Source: Propioniciclava tarda
GTDB taxonomy: Bacteria; Actinomycetota; Actinomycetes; Propionibacteriales; Propionibacteriaceae
Length of the DNA stretch: 64,000 nucleotides
Assembly (NCBI RefSeq): GCF_900182665.1
Contig: NZ_FXTL01000001.1
Span: 346,949-410,948, forward strand
Direction: 5' to 3'
Positions 1-8,364 of the stretch are shown one piece after another (position 1 is the first letter of the stretch; each line of letters opens with the position of its first letter). The position numbers were made by a program, and so were the translations under genes. The notes beneath the pieces were generated by a model, which was given only the letters and a program-made list of their open reading frames with translations, ran no database searches and had not been told where the DNA came from.

Positions 1-767
1 TGCTCGCCGGACTGCTGCGCGCGGGCTGGTCGGCGTCCGATCTGATCGCGGCCGACCGTCGCGAGTACCGGCGCGCCGAAGTGGAGGCCAAGCACGGCGT
101 CCGCACCGGAACGAACGTGGACGCCGCCGGCGCGGCCGACACAGTCGTGCTGGTCGTGAAGCCGCAGGACATCCCGGAGGTGCTGCCCGAGATCCGCGAG
201 GCGATGCGTCCGGGTGCCCTGGTGGTGTCGCTGTGCGCCGGCGTCCAGACCTGGCAGCTGGAGGCGGGACTGCCGGACGGGACGCCCGTCGTCCGGGTCA
301 TGCCCAACACGCCCGCCCAGGTGGACGAGGGCATGGCGGCTATCTCCGGAGGCAAGAACGCGACGCCCGAACACCTCGACCGGGTCACCGCGATCATGTC
401 GGCGGTCGGCAAGGCGGTCACGGTCCCGGAGAAGTACCAGGACGCCGTGACGGCGATTTCCGGCTCGGGTCCGGCGTACCTCTTCTTCGTGGTCGAGGCC
501 ATGATCGACGCGGGCGTCATGCTCGGGCTGCCGCGCGACGTGTCGACGCTGCTGGTCAGCCAGACGATGTACGGCTCCGCAAAGCTGCTGGTCGAGTCCG
601 GCGAGCACCCGACGGTGCTGCGCGAGCGCGTCACGTCGCCGGGCGGCACCACGGCCGCGGCGCTGCGCGAGCTCGAGGTGCACCGGGTCAAGGCGGCGTT
701 CATCTCCGCGATGGAGGCGGCCCGCGACCGCTCGGCCCACCTGGCGCGTCCGGCCAAGGAGAAGTAG
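1..767 (+). CDS. proC: Pyrroline-5-carboxylate reductase, 5' end missing
   Basis: NADPH-dependent cytosolic enzyme for the last step of proline synthesis (1-pyrroline-5-carboxylate to L-proline). The reading frame is open from the first base (first full codon at base 3), so the N-terminal part of the Rossmann fold, including the GxGxMG motif, lies upstream of the window. The visible part has the family's VKPQDIPEVL segment, VRVMPNTPAQV, the GSGPAYLF stretch of the dimer domain and the C-terminal signature TSPGGTTAAALREL. The stop at 765-767 is 2 bases from the next start, suggesting co-transcription with the small membrane protein. Confidence 0.95.
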   Translation, partial: LAGLLRAGWSASDLIAADRREYRRAEVEAKHGVRTGTNVDAAGAADTVVLVVKPQDIPEVLPEIREAMRPGALVVSLCAGVQTWQLEAGLPDGTPVVRVMPNTPAQVDEGMAAISGGKNATPEHLDRVTAIMSAVGKAVTVPEKYQDAVTAISGSGPAYLFFVVEAMIDAGVMLGLPRDVSTLLVSQTMYGSAKLLVESGEHPTVLRERVTSPGGTTAAALRELEVHRVKAAFISAMEAARDRSAHLARPAKEK

Positions 768-769
768 CC

Positions 770-1000
770 GTGGACGAGCGTCAGAAGAAGCTCGTGATCC
801 GCGTGGTGCTCGGCGTCCTGCTCGCGGCCACCCTGATCAGCCTGGGCATTCAGATGTGGGAGTACTCGACCACCAAGGACGTCAAGACGCCGGCTGCGTT
901 CTACGTGATGATCGTGTCGGCCCTCGCCTACGCCCTCGTCCAGCGCTACTTCGGCGTTGACTCCAAGAAGCGGCGCGGAGGCGGCGGCGTCCAGAAGTAG
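770..1000 (+). CDS. Small two-helix membrane protein, unknown function
   Basis: A 76-residue protein starting at GTG 770, two bases after proC. It has a basic N-terminus (DERQKKLVIR), a hydrophobic helix (VVLGVLLAATLISLGI), a short polar loop, a second hydrophobic segment around FYVMIVSALAYALVQ, and a basic Gly-rich tail (KKRRGGGG). This predicts two transmembrane spans with both ends inside. I do not recognise a family. The tight spacing to proC supports translation from the same message. Confidence 0.7.
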   Translation: MDERQKKLVIRVVLGVLLAATLISLGIQMWEYSTTKDVKTPAAFYVMIVSALAYALVQRYFGVDSKKRRGGGGVQK

Positions 1001-1040
1001 CGGACTCGCACCCGCGCCCCCGGTCGGGCAGACTGCCTGG

Positions 1041-2084
1041 ATGCCAGGGTCGGAGCGCCGCCGCGATCTGAACCTGCTGCCCAAGGCGCACCTCCACCTG
1101 CACTTCACGGGCTCGATGAGCATCCCGACGCTGCGCGAGGTCGCTGCCCTCGGCGGGGCAGAGTTGCCCGAGGCGCTCACCGACGACATCGCCCTCGATG
1201 TGCCGTTCGACAAGCGCGGATGGTTCCGCTTCCAGCGCCTCTACGACACCGCGCGGCACACCGTGACGTCCGAGGAGGCGATGCGGATGATCGTCGCGCG
1301 CGCCGCCGCGGACGACGCCCGCGAGGGCTCGCGCCGCCTGGAGCTGCAGGTCGACCCGACCGGCTACGCCGACCACGTCGGCGGCCTCCAGCCCGCCCTC
1401 GAGATCGTCCTGGACGCCGCCCGCGAGGCGACCCGAACCTCCGGCGTCCAGGTGGGCGTCATCGTCGCGGCGTCCAGGATGAAACACCCGTTGGACGCCC
1501 GCGCGCTGGCCCGACTGGCGGCGCGCTACGCCGGCGACGGACCCGGCGAGGTCATCGGCTTCGGCCTGTCGAACAACGAGCGCAACGGCGACACCTCAGC
1601 CTGGGAAGGCGCCTTCCGCATCGCCCGGACGGCAGGACTGCGGTCGGTGCCGCATGCCGGCGAGCTCCTCGGTCCGGACGCCATCCGCGCGGCCCTGGCC
1701 GCTCTGCACCCCGATCGGATCGGTCACGGCGTCCGCTCCGTCGAGGACCCGCGCCTTGTCGACGCGCTGGCCGCGCGAGGCGTGCCGCTGGAGGTGTGCC
1801 CGGCGTCCAACGTGCACCTCGGCGTCTTCCCGGACGACGCTTCCGTGCCGCTGCGCACGCTCATGGGCGCCGGCGTCCAGGTCGCGCTCGCGGCAGATGA
1901 CCCGCTGCTGTTCCTGTCGCGGCTGACCGACCAGTACGCCATCGCGCGCGACGTCCAGGGCTTTTCGGACCCTGAACTGGCGACGCTCGCGTCGGCGTCC
2001 ATCGACGCCTCGTTCGCCTCGGATGCGGACAAGCGTCGCTGGAAGGCCGAGGTGGACGCCTGGCTCGCCGACCCGCCGGGGTAG
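1041..2084 (+). CDS. add: Adenosine deaminase family protein
   Basis: 347-residue metallo-hydrolase of the adenosine/AMP deaminase superfamily, expected to deaminate adenosine or a related purine in the cytosol. Start ATG 1041 gives the N-terminal zinc motif KAHLHLHFTGS (HxH) within the first 30 residues. The later metal and catalytic motifs are present: HAGE (His plus the catalytic Glu), IGHGVRS (His) and AADDP (Asp pair). The usual GDE segment of classical adenosine deaminase is replaced by GLSNNE, as in a divergent actinobacterial subgroup, so substrate specificity is uncertain. It stands alone; a hairpin repeat follows its stop. Confidence 0.8.
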   Translation: MPGSERRRDLNLLPKAHLHLHFTGSMSIPTLREVAALGGAELPEALTDDIALDVPFDKRGWFRFQRLYDTARHTVTSEEAMRMIVARAAADDAREGSRRLELQVDPTGYADHVGGLQPALEIVLDAAREATRTSGVQVGVIVAASRMKHPLDARALARLAARYAGDGPGEVIGFGLSNNERNGDTSAWEGAFRIARTAGLRSVPHAGELLGPDAIRAALAALHPDRIGHGVRSVEDPRLVDALAARGVPLEVCPASNVHLGVFPDDASVPLRTLMGAGVQVALAADDPLLFLSRLTDQYAIARDVQGFSDPELATLASASIDASFASDADKRRWKAEVDAWLADPPG

Positions 2085-2120
2085 GCAAGCCCTGACCAAA
2101 CCGCTCGCTGAGCCTGTGCA

Positions 2121-2178
2121 CCGCTGGCTGAGCCTGTCGAAGCCGGAGCGGAGGGGCTTCGACGAGCTCAGCCAACGG
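2121..2178. repeat. Hairpin repeat, copy 1
   Basis: Imperfect inverted repeat: CCGCTGGCTGAGCCTGTCGA on the left pairs with TCGACGAGCTCAGCCAACGG on the right around a short loop. It lies between convergent genes. A second copy is at 12824-12882 and a rearranged one at 5458-5508. It could act as a bidirectional terminator or be a non-autonomous palindromic element. Confidence 0.75.
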
Positions 2179-2186
2179 CCTGAGTG

Positions 2187-2639
2187 TCAGTCGCCGGACC
2201 CTCCAGCGAAGGCCGCGAGGTCGGCGTCCAGCAGGCCTTGGACATCGTCGGGGAACAGGGGGCACGACCGGTCCCCGACCGGACGCCACACGCACGGGAT
2301 GGCCACGCCGTTGTCGTCGATGAAGCCGCCGCTGGGCGGGATCGGCGCGGGCTGCGGCAGGTCCGCGGCGAAGACGAACACGACCTCGTGGCCGGGGGCG
2401 TCCGCATAGACGAAGAGCTGCTCCACCACGCCCAAGAACCGAGGCGCGATCGTCACACCGACCTCCTCGGCCACCTCGCGGACCACCGCCGCGGCTGCCC
2501 GCTCGCCGAACTCGACGTGGCCGCCGATCAGGCGATGGAAGCGCTCGACGCGGCCCGGGTCCGAGCCGACCCACACCAGGTGGTGCGTCCGGTCGGCGTC
2601 GTAGAGCACGCAGTAGGCCTTCACCTTGATCTCAGGCAT
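2187..2639 (-). CDS. Nudix hydrolase
   Basis: 150-residue pyrophosphohydrolase. Start ATG at 2639-2637 follows a strong ribosome site (GGAGGAAAC) and gives MPEIKVKAYCVLYDAD. A complete Nudix box runs from GGHVEFGE to REVAEEVGV, matching GX5EX7REUXEEXGU, so the Mg-binding glutamates are present. Substrate cannot be read from the sequence; nucleotide-sugar, NTP or cap-like pyrophosphates are all possible. It is convergent with the deaminase-family gene, with the hairpin repeat between. Confidence 0.88.
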   Translation of the reverse strand: MPEIKVKAYCVLYDADRTHHLVWVGSDPGRVERFHRLIGGHVEFGERAAAAVVREVAEEVGVTIAPRFLGVVEQLFVYADAPGHEVVFVFAADLPQPAPIPPSGGFIDDNGVAIPCVWRPVGDRSCPLFPDDVQGLLDADLAAFAGGSGD

Positions 2640-2922
2640 GTTTCCTCCCCGGCCGCTGATCCTAGGGGTGGGTTTCGTGGGGTGACCGCCACAAACGGGG
2701 GTCCAGCGGGGGTGATTGGGCCCGAGGCCGACTGAATCCTTCCCCTGGACCCGCAAATGTCGCGCACCTCACCATGGCCCGAGCATGCGCGGGCTGGGCC
2801 GGACGATTCGCTCCCCGAGCGGCCGGGGAGGTAGCATCTGCGTGCTTGGCTGGCTTTCGAGTCGGCCTCATCAATCAACTTCGGTGTCCGAGAGTCGGGC
2901 CCGGTCTCGGAGAGGTACAGGC

Positions 2923-3024
2923 GTGGGTTCTGTCATCAAGAAGCGTCGCAAGCGGATGGCCAAGAAGAAGCACCGCAAGCTGCTGAAGAAGACGCGCATC
3001 CAGCGTCGCCGCGCCGGCAAGTAG
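2923..3024 (+). CDS. Actinobacterial small ribosomal protein bS22
   Basis: 33-residue, extremely basic protein beginning [20 protein letters not shown] from GTG 2923 (AGAGG ribosome site about 7 bases upstream). It matches the short actinobacterial protein seen as bS22 in mycobacterial 30S subunits, related to the AURKAIP1/COX24 C-terminal domain. About half its residues are Lys or Arg, fitting rRNA binding near the decoding region. The 283 bases upstream show no other gene and should hold its promoter. Confidence 0.85.
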   Translation: MGSVIKKRRKRMAKKKHRKLLKKTRIQRRRAGK

Positions 3025-3037
3025 CCAGTTCGCGCCC

Positions 3038-3295
3038 GTGCCCGCCGTGATCGGCGACGGCACCGCCCGCGTGGTGGTGCTGGTGCGCACCGGGTGCCAT
3101 CTCTGCGACGACGCTCAACGAATCATCGCGACGGTCTGCCAGGACACAGGGGATTCCTGGCAGGCCGTCGACGTCGATTCTGACCCCGAACTGCGCTCGG
3201 CCTACACCGATCACGTGCCCGTCACGTTCGTCGACGGAGTCCAGCTGTCGCTGTGGTTCGTCGAGGCGGACGCCCTCCGCGCGGCCCTGACGTAG
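3038..3295 (+). CDS. Glutaredoxin-like thiol-disulfide protein
   Basis: 85-residue protein starting at GTG 3038. It has a beta strand (VVVLVRTG) followed by CHLC, the redox-active CxxC at the start of the first helix, then a cis-Pro strand (HVPVTFVDG), which is the glutaredoxin/DUF836 fold. It probably acts in cytosolic thiol redox chemistry. It lies 13 bases after bS22 and 47 bases before a histidine phosphatase; this order is common in actinobacteria. There is no signal peptide. Confidence 0.75.
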   Translation: MPAVIGDGTARVVVLVRTGCHLCDDAQRIIATVCQDTGDSWQAVDVDSDPELRSAYTDHVPVTFVDGVQLSLWFVEADALRAALT

Positions 3296-3342
3296 ACCCA
3301 CGTATGGTGGGGCCACGGCGCCCCGGGTCGGAAGGAGAGGGA

Positions 3343-3993
3343 ATGGAACACACCCTGGTTCACGTGTGCAGGCACGGTCAGGTCTACAACCCGAACCACG
3401 TCCTGTACGGACGCCTCCCCGGCTTCGGACTGTCCGATCTCGGACGCCAGATGGCCGACCGCCTGGGCGAGTACTTCGCCGACCTGCCCATCACGCACCT
3501 GCGGGTGTCGCCGCTGCAGCGCGCCCGCGAGACCATGGCGCCCATCGCCGCCCGCCATCCCGAACTAGAACTGGTGGTCGACAACCGCATCATCGAGGCC
3601 GCCAACTCTCTCGAGGGCCAGGCGTTCGGACGCTTCAATCAGCGCCTGCTGCTGCCCCGCAACCTGATCCGCCTGCGCAACCCGCTGCGTCCGAGCTGGG
3701 GGGAGCCGTACGAGAAGGTCGCCCAGCGCATGCACGCCGCCATCGCGGACGCCGCCGCCGCGGCCGGCGTCGGTGGACGCGCGGTGCTCGTCAGCCACGA
3801 GCTGCCCATCTGGATGGCGCGGCTGTCGGCCGAGGGGCGTCCGCTGGTGCACAACCCGGCCCAGCGGCAGGCGCGGCTGGCGTCCGTGACGACCTTCACG
3901 CTGATGGAAGGCCGCGTCGTCAAGGTCGACTACACCGAGCCCGCGGGTGGTCTGGTGCCGGCGCGCAAGAAGATCCTGCGTCCGGGGATGTGA
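3343..3993 (+). CDS. Histidine phosphatase (phosphoglycerate mutase-like) family protein
   Basis: 216-residue protein, start ATG 3343 after AAGGAGAGG. The N-terminal VHVCRHGQ contains the catalytic RHG motif that is phosphorylated on His. SPLQRARET carries the phosphate-binding Arg, and VLVSHELPIW holds the second catalytic His. It likely dephosphorylates a small phosphate ester; substrate unknown. It ends before the cytochrome c maturation operon and is often found next to tlpA/ccdA genes in actinobacteria. Confidence 0.85.
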   Translation: MEHTLVHVCRHGQVYNPNHVLYGRLPGFGLSDLGRQMADRLGEYFADLPITHLRVSPLQRARETMAPIAARHPELELVVDNRIIEAANSLEGQAFGRFNQRLLLPRNLIRLRNPLRPSWGEPYEKVAQRMHAAIADAAAAAGVGGRAVLVSHELPIWMARLSAEGRPLVHNPAQRQARLASVTTFTLMEGRVVKVDYTEPAGGLVPARKKILRPGM

Positions 3994-4046
3994 GCGCGCC
4001 TTGCGTCGCTTCTTTCCCGGCCGAACGTTCCGCACCCCTGACTCCG

Positions 4047-4100
4047 GCGTTAACAGCACGTGCACATCCCCACCTGGGCAGGTGAACGTGCTGCTAACGC
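4047..4100. promoter_or_regulatory. Nested palindrome overlapping the tlpA start
   Basis: The outer 15-bp arms GCGTTAACAGCACGT (4047-4061) and ACGTGCTGCTAACGC (4086-4100) pair with one mismatch. Inside them CACCTG-GG-CAGGTG (4071-4084) is a perfect second palindrome. The likely GTG start of the TlpA gene lies in the right arm, so the structure could hide the ribosome site or be a repressor operator. No U-tract follows, so it is not a typical terminator. Confidence 0.6.
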
Positions 4101-4669
4101 GGTCAGAGGTCCGAGAGCGGGCCAAGGACGTTCGTCGGGTCGGTCCGATCTCACTTGTCCTTGGACTGATGCTGGCCTTGGGGCTGACCGGCTGTGGGGC
4201 GTCCGGGGTGAACGAGGCGTCCCTGACGCGCGTGGAGCCCGCGCAGCGGGTCGCCGCGCCGCACATCACCGGCAAGACCCTCACCGGCACCGACTTCGAC
4301 TCGGCGACCCTGAGGGGCGTCATCGTCTACAACGTCTGGGGCTCGTGGTGCGCACCCTGCCGCAAGGAGGCGCCCGCCCTGGCCGCCGCCGCCAAGGCGA
4401 CCGCCGGTCGGGCCACGTTCGTCGGCATCAACACCCGCGACACCGGGACCGCCCAGGCGCTCGCGCTCGTGCGCGAGACGGGCACCACGTACGAGTCGGT
4501 CTTCGACCCCGACGGACGCCTCCTGCTGCTGTTCCCCTCGCTGCCGCCCAGCGCGATCCCGACGACGATCGTCGTCGACCCCCAGGGACGCATCGCGGCC
4601 CGGATCCTCGGCGAAACCACCCAGGCCACGCTCGTCGGCCTGGTCGAGGACGCGGCGGCCGGTCGATGA
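4088..4669 (+). CDS. TlpA/ResA-family thioredoxin-like lipoprotein
   Basis: About 193 residues, extracytoplasmic. Basic residues (RERAKDVRR) precede a hydrophobic segment and the lipobox LTGC, so it should be a membrane-anchored lipoprotein. The redoxin domain has [16 protein letters not shown] with the WCxxC active site and the cis-Pro region [10 protein letters not shown]. It likely keeps apocytochrome c cysteines reduced for haem attachment, with electrons from CcdA. The start is uncertain between GTG 4082 and GTG 4088; both lie in the palindrome. It overlaps ccdA by ATGA. Confidence 0.88.
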   Translation: MLLTRSEVRERAKDVRRVGPISLVLGLMLALGLTGCGASGVNEASLTRVEPAQRVAAPHITGKTLTGTDFDSATLRGVIVYNVWGSWCAPCRKEAPALAAAAKATAGRATFVGINTRDTGTAQALALVRETGTTYESVFDPDGRLLLLFPSLPPSAIPTTIVVDPQGRIAARILGETTQATLVGLVEDAAAGR

Positions 4670-5436
4670 CCCCGCTCGACCTGGCCGGCTGGGTCCGGGA
4701 CGCCATCGGCGGATCGATGCCCATCGCGATCCCCGTCGCGATGCTGGCCGGGCTGGCGTCCTTCTTCAGCCCCTGCGTCCTGCCGCTGCTGCCGGGCTAC
4801 CTGTCGTACGCGACCGGGCTCGCGGCGTCCGACATCGTCGCCGGCAAAGCGGACCGCAGCCGCGGACGCGTCCTGCTTGGCACCAGCCTGTTTGTCCTCG
4901 GCTTCGCTGCCGTCTTCGTCAGCCAAGGCGCGCTGTTCGGCGGGCTGGGCTCGATGCTGCACGCGTACCGGCGTCCGATCGACATCGTCGCCGGCGTGCT
5001 CGCGATCGTGCTCGGACTGATCTTCGCCGACCTCATCCCGCTCGGTCGGACGACCGTGCGGCTGCAGGCCGCGCCACGATTCGGGGTGGCCGCCGCGCCG
5101 CTGCTCGGCGTGGTGTTCGGCATCGGCTGGACGCCCTGCATCGGGCCCGCGCTCGGCGTCGTGCTGACCCTCGCGATCGATCAGGCGACCGCCGCTCGCG
5201 GCGCCGTCCTGGCCGCGTTCTACGCGCTGGGGCTCGGGCTGCCGTTCCTGGCCTTCGGCCTCGCGTTCGGACGCCTCGCGCGCACGTTGACCTGGGTGAA
5301 GTCGCACCACCTCGTGCTGCAGCGGGTCGGGGGCGCGTTGATGGTGGCCGTCGGGCTGCTGCTTGCCACCGGGGGGTGGGACCTCATGATGGGCGTCCTG
5401 CGGCAGTGGGCGTCCGGCTTCGGGGCTCTGATCTGA
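4666..5436 (+). CDS. ccdA: Cytochrome c biogenesis protein CcdA
   Basis: 256-residue polytopic membrane protein that moves reducing equivalents from cytosolic thioredoxin to the exported TlpA-type thioredoxin. It shows about six hydrophobic spans and the two conserved Cys-Pro sites, [16 protein letters not shown] in the first span and [12 protein letters not shown] later, as expected of the CcdA/DsbD family. It starts by ATGA overlap with tlpA and ends by TGATG overlap with resB, so it belongs to a four-gene System II cytochrome c operon. Confidence 0.93.
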   Translation: MTPLDLAGWVRDAIGGSMPIAIPVAMLAGLASFFSPCVLPLLPGYLSYATGLAASDIVAGKADRSRGRVLLGTSLFVLGFAAVFVSQGALFGGLGSMLHAYRRPIDIVAGVLAIVLGLIFADLIPLGRTTVRLQAAPRFGVAAAPLLGVVFGIGWTPCIGPALGVVLTLAIDQATAARGAVLAAFYALGLGLPFLAFGLAFGRLARTLTWVKSHHLVLQRVGGALMVAVGLLLATGGWDLMMGVLRQWASGFGALI

Positions 5437-7154
5437 TGGCGGCAGCCAAGGACCCGAAGGCTTCGACCCCTCGACAAGCTCAGGACAGACCAAGCTCAGC
5501 CAGCGAGGGTGGAGTTACTGGGTCGCGTCGTTCCTCAGACGCGCCACCGATGAAGCCGGTCGAGTTCCTCCGGTTCCTCTGGACCCAGCTCACCAGCATG
5601 CGCACGGCGCTCGTCCTGCTGTTCGCGCTGATGATCGCCGCGGTGCCTGGCTCGCTCGGACCCAAGATCCTGCCGCAGCGTCCGAACAACCCGGTGCTGG
5701 TCCGCGAGTGGATCGCCGCGCGCCCCGAACTCGGCGCCGTCTTCGACCGCCTCGGCCTGTTCGACGTGTACGGCTCGCCGTGGTTCGCGTCCATCTACCT
5801 GCTGCTGCTGGTGTCGCTCGTCGGGTGCATCGTGCCTCGCATCGCCGTCTACGCGCGAGCCGTCCGGGCCATGCCGCCCGGCGTCCCGAAGCGGCTCGAC
5901 AAGCTGGCCGAGCGCGCGTCCGGACCGACGCGACTCTCGGCGTCCGACGCTTTGGACGCCGGCGAGCGTTGGCTCGTCGCCGGGCGGTATCGGGTGCGGC
6001 GGCAGGGCAACGAACTGTCCGGCGAGATCGGCTACCTGCGCGAGCTGGGCAACCTGGCGTTCCATGTGAGCATCCTGGGGGTGCTGGCGGGCATCGCGGT
6101 CAGCTCGCTGTTCGGCTACAAGGGGTCGGTGATCGCGGTGGAGGGGTCCGCGTTCAGCAACACCCTCAGCCAGTACGACGACTTCGCGGCCGGGGCGTTC
6201 TTCAAGGCGTCCGCCCTGCCGCCGTTCACGCTGTGGGTCGACAAGTTCGACGTCAGCTTCGAGCGCGGGAGCGTCCAGCACGGGGCGGCACGTCAGTTCC
6301 AGGTCACCGGACGCCTCGCCGGCCCCGCCGAGGAGCCGCGTCCGACGATCCTCGAGGTGAACACGCCGGTGATCCTGGGCTCGTCGATGGTCAACCTGAT
6401 CGGCCACGGCTACGCGCCGATCGTCACCGTGACGGACCCGTCCGGCGCGGTCGCCTACTCAGGCCCGGTCGTGTTCCTGCCGCAGGACGGCAACTTCACC
6501 TCGCTCGGCGTCATCAAGGCCCCGGACGCTCGCCCGCAGCGCCTCGCGTTCGACTCGATCTTCGTGCCCAGCCAGTCGACGGCGTCCGGTGTGGGTCCGC
6601 GGTCGACGTTCCCGGACGCGGACAATCCGACCTTGTGGGGCACGGTTTGGACCGCCCCACCGAAGGTCGAGACCGGACGCCCCGAGAACGTCTACTCGTT
6701 GGACAAGACCGAGTTCACCCAGGTGATGGACGGCGCCGTGCCGGCATCCTTCCGGCTGGCCGTCGGGGCGAGCTACACGGTGCCGGACGGGTCCAAGATC
6801 ACCTTCGACTCGTGGAAGCGCTGGACGAAGCTGCAGGTCTCGTCCACCCCCGGACTTCCGATCGTCTACGGCTCGATCGGGGTCGCCGTCCTTGCGCTGA
6901 TGCTGTCGCTCTTCGGCAAACCCCGGCGGATCTTCGCCAGAGTCACGGACGCCGACGGCGTCCGGTCTGTCGACGTCGGCGGGCTGGACCGGGCCGAGTC
7001 GCGCGCCGGACTCGGCGACGCCGTCGCCGGACTGGCCGACGCGATGGGGGCGTCGGTCTCTGTGATGGGCGTCAGCGGGGAACCGGCGCCTGGTCGTCGC
7101 GGCACGAAGTCTCAATTAACGCTGGCGGGGGAGCAGTTGGAGGAGTCCGAATGA
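5436..7154 (+). CDS. resB: Cytochrome c biogenesis protein ResB (Ccs1)
   Basis: About 572 residues; with CcsB it forms the System II haem export and cytochrome c synthase complex. Transmembrane spans are visible at TALVLLFALMIAAVPGSLG, SIYLLLLVSLVGCIV, FHVSILGVLAGIAVSSLFG and, after a large external domain, near the C-terminus (VYGSIGVAVLALMLSLFG). The operon-coupled start is ATG 5436 (TGATG). This gives a 38-residue low-complexity N-terminus encoded largely by a hairpin repeat, and the conserved protein begins only at the second Met, 5550 (MKPVEFLRFLW). Either start could be used. Confidence 0.9.
   Translation: MAAAKDPKASTPRQAQDRPSSASEGGVTGSRRSSDAPPMKPVEFLRFLWTQLTSMRTALVLLFALMIAAVPGSLGPKILPQRPNNPVLVREWIAARPELGAVFDRLGLFDVYGSPWFASIYLLLLVSLVGCIVPRIAVYARAVRAMPPGVPKRLDKLAERASGPTRLSASDALDAGERWLVAGRYRVRRQGNELSGEIGYLRELGNLAFHVSILGVLAGIAVSSLFGYKGSVIAVEGSAFSNTLSQYDDFAAGAFFKASALPPFTLWVDKFDVSFERGSVQHGAARQFQVTGRLAGPAEEPRPTILEVNTPVILGSSMVNLIGHGYAPIVTVTDPSGAVAYSGPVVFLPQDGNFTSLGVIKAPDARPQRLAFDSIFVPSQSTASGVGPRSTFPDADNPTLWGTVWTAPPKVETGRPENVYSLDKTEFTQVMDGAVPASFRLAVGASYTVPDGSKITFDSWKRWTKLQVSSTPGLPIVYGSIGVAVLALMLSLFGKPRRIFARVTDADGVRSVDVGGLDRAESRAGLGDAVAGLADAMGASVSVMGVSGEPAPGRRGTKSQLTLAGEQLEESE
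5458..5508. repeat. Rearranged hairpin repeat inside the resB 5' end
   Basis: This stretch holds GGCTTCGACCCCTCGACAAG, then CTCAGGACAG, then AAGCTCAGCCAGCGAGG. These are the same words that form the hairpins at 2121-2178 and 12824-12882, but in a different order. It keeps the resB frame open and separates the translationally coupled start from the conserved start at 5550. Confidence 0.55.
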
Positions 7155-8107
7155 ACTTGGCCTACTTCTCGTCCCTGGCGATGGTCACCGCGACGGTGAT
7201 CTACCTGGTGGCCTTGACGGCGCATGCCGCCGAGTGGGCGTCCGCGCGTCGCGTCGACGCGGGGCCGTCGACGACGGACGGTTCGCCCGCGGCGTCATCC
7301 GCGACCAGCTCAACGGCAGGCACCGCCGCGCGTCGCGATCGCATCGCCGCCGACCTGACCCGCGTCGACCGCTTCGGCCGGATGGGGCTGGCACTGACCG
7401 CGGTCGGCGCGGCGCTGCACGTCGCGGGCGTGGTCCTTCGCGGGCTCGCGGCGGGGCGTCCGCCCTGGGGCAACATGTACGAGTTCGTGAGCTCGACGCT
7501 GGCGATCCTCGTGGTCGGGTACCTAGTGCTGGTGTGGCTAGGCAAGATGCGCTGGCTGGGCCTGCCCGTGACGCTGCTGCTGTCGGTCGGTCTGGGGCTC
7601 GCGGTCACCGTCTTCTACGTCGCGGTCGCGCCCCTGGTGCCCGCGCTGCACTCGGTGTGGTTCGTGATCCACATCATCGCGGCGGCCACGGCCGGGGCGA
7701 TGTTCAACGTCGGCGGACTCGCGTCCGTGCTGTACCTGCTGCGGACGCGAGCCGAGCGGCGCGGCACCGTCCGGGGCTACGTGGTCCGCCTGCCTCAGCC
7801 CGAGGTGCTCGACCGGGTGGCCTACCGCGCGGTCGCCTTCGCCTTCCCGCTGTGGACGTTCACCATCGCCGCCGGGTCCATCTGGGCCGAGTACGCGTGG
7901 GGACGCTACTGGGGCTGGGATCCCAAGGAGACCTGGTCCCTGGTGACGTGGGTCGTCTACGCCGCCTACCTGCACGCCCGCGCGACCGCCGGCTGGAAGG
8001 GACGTCGCGCCGCCTGGCTCGGCGTCGTCGGGGTGGCCATGTTCTGGTGGAACTTCGTCGGCATCAACCTGCTGGTCTCGGGCCTACACAGCTACGCGGG
8101 CATCTGA
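7151..8107 (+). CDS. ccsB: c-type cytochrome biogenesis protein CcsB (CcsA family)
   Basis: 318-residue multispanning membrane protein with the haem-handling tryptophan motif WGWDPKETWSLVTW (WWD domain) on the external side. Conserved histidines lie around HSVWFVIHIIAA and near the C-terminus (SGLHSYAGI). It works with ResB to deliver haem to CXXCH motifs. The start overlaps resB by ATGA. Residues about 30-60 form a Ser/Thr/Ala-rich insert (PSTTDGSPAASSATSSTAGT), likely a cytosolic linker. Confidence 0.93.
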   Translation: MNLAYFSSLAMVTATVIYLVALTAHAAEWASARRVDAGPSTTDGSPAASSATSSTAGTAARRDRIAADLTRVDRFGRMGLALTAVGAALHVAGVVLRGLAAGRPPWGNMYEFVSSTLAILVVGYLVLVWLGKMRWLGLPVTLLLSVGLGLAVTVFYVAVAPLVPALHSVWFVIHIIAAATAGAMFNVGGLASVLYLLRTRAERRGTVRGYVVRLPQPEVLDRVAYRAVAFAFPLWTFTIAAGSIWAEYAWGRYWGWDPKETWSLVTWVVYAAYLHARATAGWKGRRAAWLGVVGVAMFWWNFVGINLLVSGLHSYAGI

Positions 8108-8323
8108 GTCGGTCGTCAACCACACCCGTCCGGCCCGTCCGCACTGCTCCGCGCGCGCCTGCAGGCGGCTGCCTGGACGGGGTCGGCGACGAACGAGGCC
8201 GCGGCGTCGACCTTCGGCCCTGTGCGGATCCGGACGGTTGCCTCGTGACCGCCCGGATCAGGAGACGGCCACCAGGGTCAGGCACGACCGCAGCCGCCGA
8301 GGCGTCCGATGACGATCTCCTTC

Positions 8324-8335
8324 GTGAGCGCTAAC
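8324..8335. promoter_or_regulatory. Candidate LacI-type operator upstream of the broken regulator
   Basis: GTGAGCGCTAAC is a 12-bp near-palindrome with one mismatch to GTTAGCGCTAAC. It ends 29 bases before the probable regulator start at 8365 and resembles, in size and ends, the perfect site at 9469-9480. This would suit autoregulation. Confidence 0.4.
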
Positions 8336-8364
8336 GTATGCGCCGAGACAAGGAGGCGTCCGCG

